Origin: Halocaridina rubra
Lineage: Eukaryota > Arthropoda > Malacostraca > Decapoda > Atyidae
Length of the DNA: 64,000 nt
Assembly (NCBI GenBank): GCA_037179515.1
Contig: JAXCGZ010017025.1
Span: 81,001-145,000 of the forward strand
Direction: 5' to 3'
Below the pieces are notes generated by a model. The model had not been told where the DNA came from and did not search any database. It saw nothing but the letters and a program-made list of their open reading frames with translations. Both the position numbers and the translations under genes were made by a program. The first letter of the stretch is position 1. Each line of letters opens with the position of its first letter. This document shows positions 61,601-64,000 of the stretch, piece after piece.

Positions 61601-63721
61601 CAAGTAGCTAAGAGAAGTGATTGAGGTGTGTTTGGCTTCTGGTGAATGTGTGTGCTTTGACTCGGCCACCTTCTTACAAGCAGGACTGTGGCAATTGTAA
61701 ATAATATATTTATGTAATGAAGGCCATACTGCAATAAATTGTGTGCATTTTATCTTATAATAATAATAATAATAATAATGGAATTCAGTTAAGCTCATAA
61801 ATTAAAACCGCAGTGGGAATTCGAACGTGCGACCTGCACCCAAATAGGTCCTAAAACAATGAGAACTGGATTTCCTACTGAAGCTTTAGAATTACAGAAG
61901 GCAGAACTGGGCCTATTAATGCTGAAGTTTTACTAATCTCCTCCCCCATCAGTGAGCAGTATCCATTGAGTACAAAAAAGTAAACACATTTTTAGAGAGA
62001 GAGAGCAAACTGGCATTGTAGTAGGCACGATCAGAGGCCACTTTAGGCCAGCGAGTGGTACCGAAATACCGTAGCACGAATCACGTTTCCTGTAATGAAT
62101 TGGTATGACGTTCATGGCGGTAGGAAACAGAAGGGGAGCAGGCAAAACTAGGTTAAGAATAGAGGAATATCAGTTAAAACACATTTAGTTTTTTAGTTAC
62201 GTGGGTGATCGTGATGTCTGTGTACAATAGTAAAAATAATTTTCCAAATTTATATCTTTAAATAATAGGGGCTTTAAGAAGTACGAGAGGAAGTGGAAAG
62301 TTTCTGAAATAATCGGGTATAATCAGTCCAACAGTTTATGGATGTAATCTTATGGTATGTGGGTATTCCAAAATATTTTCTTTCCATACATTGGCTGCAA
62401 TCCTCCTTGTAGGGAAGTGGCAAAGGCAAAGTATACATTCAGGAGAAGCTAATATTACTTCGATCACACCTTTTATTACCTTGGAAATAATGGGCTACCA
62501 TAATTCCCCGCACCAAACTGCTTGGGTCATATATTCAAATTCATAAAATATATGATAAAAATTATCACTTTACTTACCAAAGCGTGTAGAAGAAGAAGAA
62601 TGGGCAATAAAATTTGTACTTTTCGGGGTAATGTTTGATGGTGAAATAACAAGCATAGATAAACATGACCCAGGACACACAACGAAGCACTACCAATCCA
62701 TATCCAGCAGGAGACTCGTACACATACAACACTTCACCAGGATCAAATATCTGATGAGGGAGAATGTTGAAATAATATTGATAGAAGTTAAGAGATCAAA
62801 GGGCATAGTTAAAATTTAGATTTCATGTTTTACTATTTTTCACATTCAGACATTTAAGCCTAAAGGAATAAAACATCTCTCACGTCTGAGAGAGAGAGAG
62901 AGAGACTTGTAAGCGTGCAGCACTTAGAAACTATTTTTGAACACTGTCGGGAACTTTGGTTGTAAAGACGGAAGAAAGAGGAGACTAAAATTTTACATAT
63001 AAGGAGGGTGAAGCTAAATGACGTGCCTTTTGCTCATAGATGAAGAGCGTTGCATAGGTTATGCAGAAAAGACAGATGAAAGTCGTCAAGCGGACGGCAG
63101 ATGCTTGTCTTAATCTGCCACGAGTGATGTTGAAGCCTTTCCCCATCAACAGCAGCATGAGTATCATCAATATATTTGTAACTGCTAACAACAGCTTTCC
63201 TGTAAAAATAGTGTAAGTAAATAAAAAGCTATACTATGTACGAATAAATCTAAATTATATTCCCATACACTATAACAAAGGCACCATTAACTCCTTGCTA
63301 CTGCTAACAATACTATCTAGTTATACACGATAAAAACAACATTAAATGTTATTATAAATGAGATTACACTGTTGTCTCTTTTATACGAAACAGGAGTGCT
63401 GCACTGATGATGTACCGTGAAGGATGAAAGTTCAAAATATAGTTCTAATCTTCCTATGGCCTAATGAACGCGGCAGTATAGTATATACTGGCAACCCGAA
63501 AACATATCACTCGCGGTCTCAGAAACTCTTTACAAAATAAAATAAATTCGGAAAGAAAAATATGGGCTAACCTATTAATTTAGTCTCTGGGAAGCCAACA
63601 CCGTTGTATCCATACTTGGCATAATGTAAGTTAAGAAACATCAGACCTAATATTTGAATGATTACAGAAGACAAGTACAAACGGTAAGTTGTGTGGAAGA
63701 GCTGGCGGCTTTTCAGTTCAG
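46532..63721 (-). CDS. TMEM145: TMEM145/GPR180-family seven-transmembrane protein, 3' two-thirds of the gene (spliced)
   Basis: Minus-strand gene assembled from six in-phase exons: 63,572-63,721; 63,027-63,199; 62,578-62,750; 56,614-56,734; 52,648-52,857; 46,532-46,639. The joined product shows LFHTTYRLYL, GKLLLAVTNI, FDPGEVLYVYESPAGYGL, FYTLWFLSGPVV and [20 protein letters not shown]. These are hallmark words of the membrane domain shared by TMEM145 and GPR180 (Pfam GpcrRhopsn4), closer to TMEM145 as I remember it. These proteins belong to the GOST group: an extracellular/lumenal GOLD domain followed by seven helices, located in the plasma membrane or secretory pathway. The signal peptide, GOLD domain and probably the first helix are encoded beyond 64,000. 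Introns hold LINE D, LINE C, LINE A' and a Tigger element. The family assignment is strong; ligand and function are unknown. Confidence 0.88.
46660..47870. other. Intron of the TMEM145-like gene, no feature recognised
   Basis: AT-rich. The frames on either strand lack splice boundaries or recognisable composition. Confidence 0.5.
47874..48939 (-). mobile_element. LINE A': second copy of LINE A, truncated at both ends
   Basis: Corresponds to LINE A positions 41,816-42,880 (1,066 against 1,065 bp), opposite strand. It contains the last part of ORF1 (RRYRTQEEMGKIKNLLQE to GMGPH) and a complete, uninterrupted endonuclease domain (LYTNADGL, AITETKLSED, LIMGDFNHKEIDW, IGKSDHCVLL), breaking off just before the reverse transcriptase (EKYGKIV). 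At the two places compared it retains the bases lost or changed in LINE A. ATGTATGTATGT lies at both flanks (47,862-47,873 and 48,948-48,959). It sits inside an intron of the TMEM145-like gene, in the sense direction. Confidence 0.85.
48938..48955. repeat. 18-bp perfect palindrome at the LINE A' junction
   Basis: ACATACATGCATGTATGT; it spans the right junction of LINE A'. Confidence 0.8.
49030..49990. other. Intron of the TMEM145-like gene, nothing recognised
   Basis: AT-rich with no repeat family or splice-bounded frame seen. Confidence 0.45.
49995..50102 (-). CDS. TMEM145: Putative alternative (cassette) exon with early stop
   Basis: Acceptor cattttggactgcag, then phase-0 codons CKNEDGNSSSDVCLKNT and PIKNRSFYISSE, then TAA at 50,001-50,003. 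Six bases later comes an excellent donor, CATG|gtaagtaag. Included after exon e it would replace the usual 35-residue end with a 33-residue Ser/Asn-rich one and place an intron in the 3' UTR. Skipped, exon e joins 46,639 directly, also in phase 0. Evidence is splice signals and phase only. Confidence 0.45.
51286..52176 (+). pseudogene. LINE C: 3' end of a CR1 retrotransposon
   Basis: Starts abruptly in the polymerase thumb region (SDKWQMEFNVEKCKVVKMGT, ERDLGVLVSSNLKPREQC), continues through LVRPQLDYAVQFWSPYY and ERVQRRMTKMIHNIRNLPYE to NRVTDAWNRLPSRIVNANTL, with one frameshift near 51,775 and several stops. It ends in TTCTTATGTTCTTATG (52,161-52,176), the short direct octamer repeat typical of CR1 3' ends. 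A 5'-truncated CR1 copy in an intron of the TMEM145-like gene, antisense to it. Confidence 0.85.
52190..52640. other. Intron of the TMEM145-like gene, nothing recognised
   Basis: AT-rich single-copy-looking sequence. Confidence 0.4.
52648..52857 (-). CDS. TMEM145: TMEM145-like exon e ([15 protein letters not shown])
   Basis: Acceptor ttatatatatttacag, donor GAAATG|gtaaga. 210 bp, phase 0 in and out, 70 codons. Begins [18 protein letters not shown], the most conserved block of the family at the end of the last helix, and continues into the cytoplasmic tail (HRYAPDFIVEP, VPSDLFLVSGAVEM). LINE D fills the intron before it. Confidence 0.9.
52870..53955. other. Intron of the TMEM145-like gene, nothing recognised
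   Basis: No repeat family, exon or hairpin that I can support. Confidence 0.4.
53962..56500 (-). pseudogene. LINE D: Jockey/I-like retrotransposon, minus strand, 5'-truncated
   Basis: Read on the minus strand: the end of an endonuclease domain near 56,500-56,290 (THDLEQIIKHPT-like, then SPLGKFDYPLI); a linker at 56,112-55,732 (KTFSPPKPWFDRACS); polymerase with NAFGPNGI and LVQPIPK, then AKLPAYGF, SGVPRGSVLSPTLFLLFING (55,190-54,990), and a degraded TDDSSPH at the YADD position; the C-terminal part NILGIHIASNLF, EYCSHIWGAS, SKLWNSLPHSVF. The 3' UTR runs to a poly(A) tail (T10 on the plus strand at 53,962-53,971). Several frameshifts. It lies within the intron between exons d and e of the TMEM145-like gene, in the same direction. 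Confidence 0.8.
56614..56734 (-). CDS. TMEM145: TMEM145-like exon d (TM helices 6-7 region)
   Basis: Acceptor ttattttgcag, donor TTCTTG|gtgagt. 121 bp; the first base completes the Trp codon and it exits in phase 0. Encodes FLSGPVVIIISNHVIDKW, VREKVVNAVELL and ITLLGHVFFL. It lies 5.8 kb from exon c; the Tigger insertion is inside that intron. Confidence 0.9.
56740..57290. other. Intron of the TMEM145-like gene, nothing recognised
   Basis: AT-rich sequence leading up to the Tigger element. Confidence 0.4.
57535..57700 (-). mobile_element. Possible LINE 3' tail inserted inside the Tigger element
   Basis: On the minus strand it ends AATAAACGTATCTATCTATC, a retrotransposon-like 3' end with a simple-repeat tail. 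The adjacent sequence does not resemble the rest of the Tigger leader. Boundaries are not resolved. Confidence 0.3.
57755..58307 (+). repeat. Tandem duplication of the Tigger leader, period 268 bp
   Basis: tgttcgatagcgtacaa begins both unit 1 (57,755-58,022) and unit 2 (58,023-58,307). Both contain ggggtcgcagctacgtgagc, cagtagtttcatgattttat, gtaaaaaacttaaatactaa and aatacgataccgctatcagc, and end in ttttgcttg. The units differ at scattered positions and small indels, so the duplication is not very recent. It lies directly upstream of the transposase start codon. Confidence 0.9.
58341..58490 (+). pseudogene. Tigger transposase N-terminus (CENP-B-type HTH), truncated
   Basis: ATG then MPPKHPSSSKASCSEPKRQR, KMLTIVDKVKLLDMLKEGKK and FVDVGSYFT before TAA, 49 residues. 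The MPPKxxSSS...PKRQRK leader followed by the first helices of the centromere-protein-B-like helix-turn-helix is characteristic of Tigger transposases. The remaining roughly 450 residues of a typical transposase are absent. Confidence 0.8.
58781..58814. repeat. Perfect hairpin, 16-bp arms, 2-base loop
   Basis: TCCTTATTCCTAACAC, AA, GTGTTAGGAATAAGGA. It begins 12 bp outside the right TA duplication of the Tigger element. Confidence 0.9.
58815..61560. other. Intron of the TMEM145-like gene, nothing recognised
   Basis: AT-rich sequence with short TTAGGTTAGG-like runs near 60,345 and 60,905. No exon is expected here because exons c and d already join in phase. Confidence 0.5.
61565..61700 (-). 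repeat. Interspersed repeat R3, minus strand
   Basis: The minus strand reads gtggccgagtcaaagcacac, tcaccagaagccaaacacac and acttggggataaaggaatgc. It faces the plus-strand copy at 62,400. Confidence 0.6.
61757..61900 (-). mobile_element. tRNA-related SINE with (ATT)n tail, minus strand
   Basis: On the minus strand GTCGCACGTTCGAATTCCCA is a near-consensus tRNA TΨC arm/B-box; then come ttatgagcttaactgaattcc and an (ATT)7 tail at 61,757-61,779. The A-box side is poorly preserved. It abuts repeat R3. Confidence 0.5.
62400..62520 (+). repeat. Interspersed repeat R3, plus strand
   Basis: Reads gtggcaaaggcaaagtatac, tcaggagaagctaatattac and accttggaaataatgggcta. It aligns throughout with the minus-strand copy at 61,565 and ends 58 bp short of exon c. 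Confidence 0.55.
62578..62750 (-). CDS. TMEM145: TMEM145-like exon c (FDPGEVLYVYESPAGYGL)
   Basis: Acceptor ccctcatcag, donor CTTTG|gtaagt. 173 bp, phase 0 in and 2 out. Encodes the family signature loop FDPGEVLYVYESPAGYGL, a helix ending FTIKHYPEK, and the start of the next helix (PFFFFYTLW, with the Trp codon split by the intron). Confidence 0.9.
63027..63199 (-). CDS. TMEM145: TMEM145-like exon b (two TM helices), ends at a GC donor
   Basis: Acceptor tatttttacag. 173 bp. Encodes GKLLLAVTNILMILMLLLMG and TTFICLFCITYATLFIYEQK. The exit at AAAAG|gcacgt is phase 0 and gives YEQK-IFDPG, the spacing expected for the family. The adjacent GT (gtcatt, at 63,022) would exit in the wrong phase and create a stop. 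A GT site (TTATAT|gtaaaa) 30 nt further on would also be in phase but would add ten residues. Confidence 0.85.
63572..63721 (-). CDS. TMEM145: TMEM145-like exon a (LFHTTY motif, TM helix)
   Basis: Acceptor ttcttctttcccgacacag, donor AATAG|gttagc. 150 bp, enters needing two bases and leaves in phase 1. Encodes ELKSRQLFHTTYRLYL and the helix SSVIIQILGLMFLNLHYA. Confidence 0.88.
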
Positions 63722-64000
63722 CTGTGTCGGGAAAGAAGAAAACTATAAACATTTCACAGATAATAATAATAATAATAACAACAACTTATTACCAAATGAA
63801 TTCTGCCATGATACTTTATTAATAAGCAAGTGTTCTATTGCTGATATTCATTACCAGATTCTATTTGAATTAATACAGTAACTATCGTATGCTGTGGCTA
63901 TGAGTCCTGAAAATCAGTGCTGCTGGGGAGTCCAACATTCCAGAAAATTCAACGCAGATTCAGTTATATGTGATATTAAAATAGTCAAATATTCATCAAG

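Noticed and set aside
63881..64000. Next upstream exon of the TMEM145-like gene
   Set aside because: The minus-strand frame at the extreme right edge has no convincing splice pair, and its product does not resemble the expected membrane or GOLD sequence.

Overview
This window is nuclear DNA from an animal. It has no prokaryotic gene organisation. Its exons are split by GT-AG introns, several clades of non-LTR retrotransposon are present, and the microsatellite load is extreme: about twenty (TA)n arrays totalling roughly 2 kb, plus (CT/GA)n, (AAT/ATT)n and (TG)n. The mixture of CR1-type and Jockey-like LINEs, tRNA-derived SINEs, Tigger elements and very long dinucleotide arrays is most like a decapod crustacean. 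That assignment is inference from repeat style, not from a marker gene.

Layout. Bases 1-36,000 are dominated by (TA)n arrays, a tRNA-headed SINE family (10 copies seen) and a palindromic MITE family (6 copies seen). They also hold a LINE remnant on the minus strand (8,831-9,775), a decayed Tigger/jerky transposase (about 26,590-27,450, minus) and several strong foldbacks (7,902-8,041; 10,119-10,190; 10,389-10,545). Plausible host coding in this half is limited to exon-like segments on the plus strand: a terminal exon at 709-901, and a 3' gene end at 30,692-32,851 with a 70-bp intron. I could not name either protein.

Bases 36,000-64,000 have almost no long (TA)n arrays and none of those SINEs or MITEs. 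An old Jockey-like LINE (B, about 38,690-45,590) is interrupted by a younger CR1-like LINE (A, 40,980-44,890). A' (47,874-48,939, minus) is a second copy of A, truncated at both ends. Further LINE fragments lie at 51,286-52,176 (CR1 3' end) and 53,962-56,500 (Jockey/I-like, minus). A Tigger DNA transposon with TA target duplications occupies 57,294-58,767.

The one host gene I recognise is on the minus strand, about 46,298-63,721: the seven-transmembrane and C-terminal part of a TMEM145/GPR180-family protein. Its exons (63,572-63,721; 63,027-63,199; 62,578-62,750; 56,614-56,734; 52,648-52,857; 46,532-46,639) join in phase. One intron appears to start with GC rather than GT. An additional in-phase exon at 49,995-50,102 carries an early stop and would give a different C-terminus. 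The LINE D, C and A' copies and the Tigger element all lie in this gene's introns. The gene's 5' exons (signal peptide and GOLD domain) are beyond the right edge.

No rRNA gene, genuine tRNA gene, CRISPR array, LTR retrotransposon or viral gene was seen.
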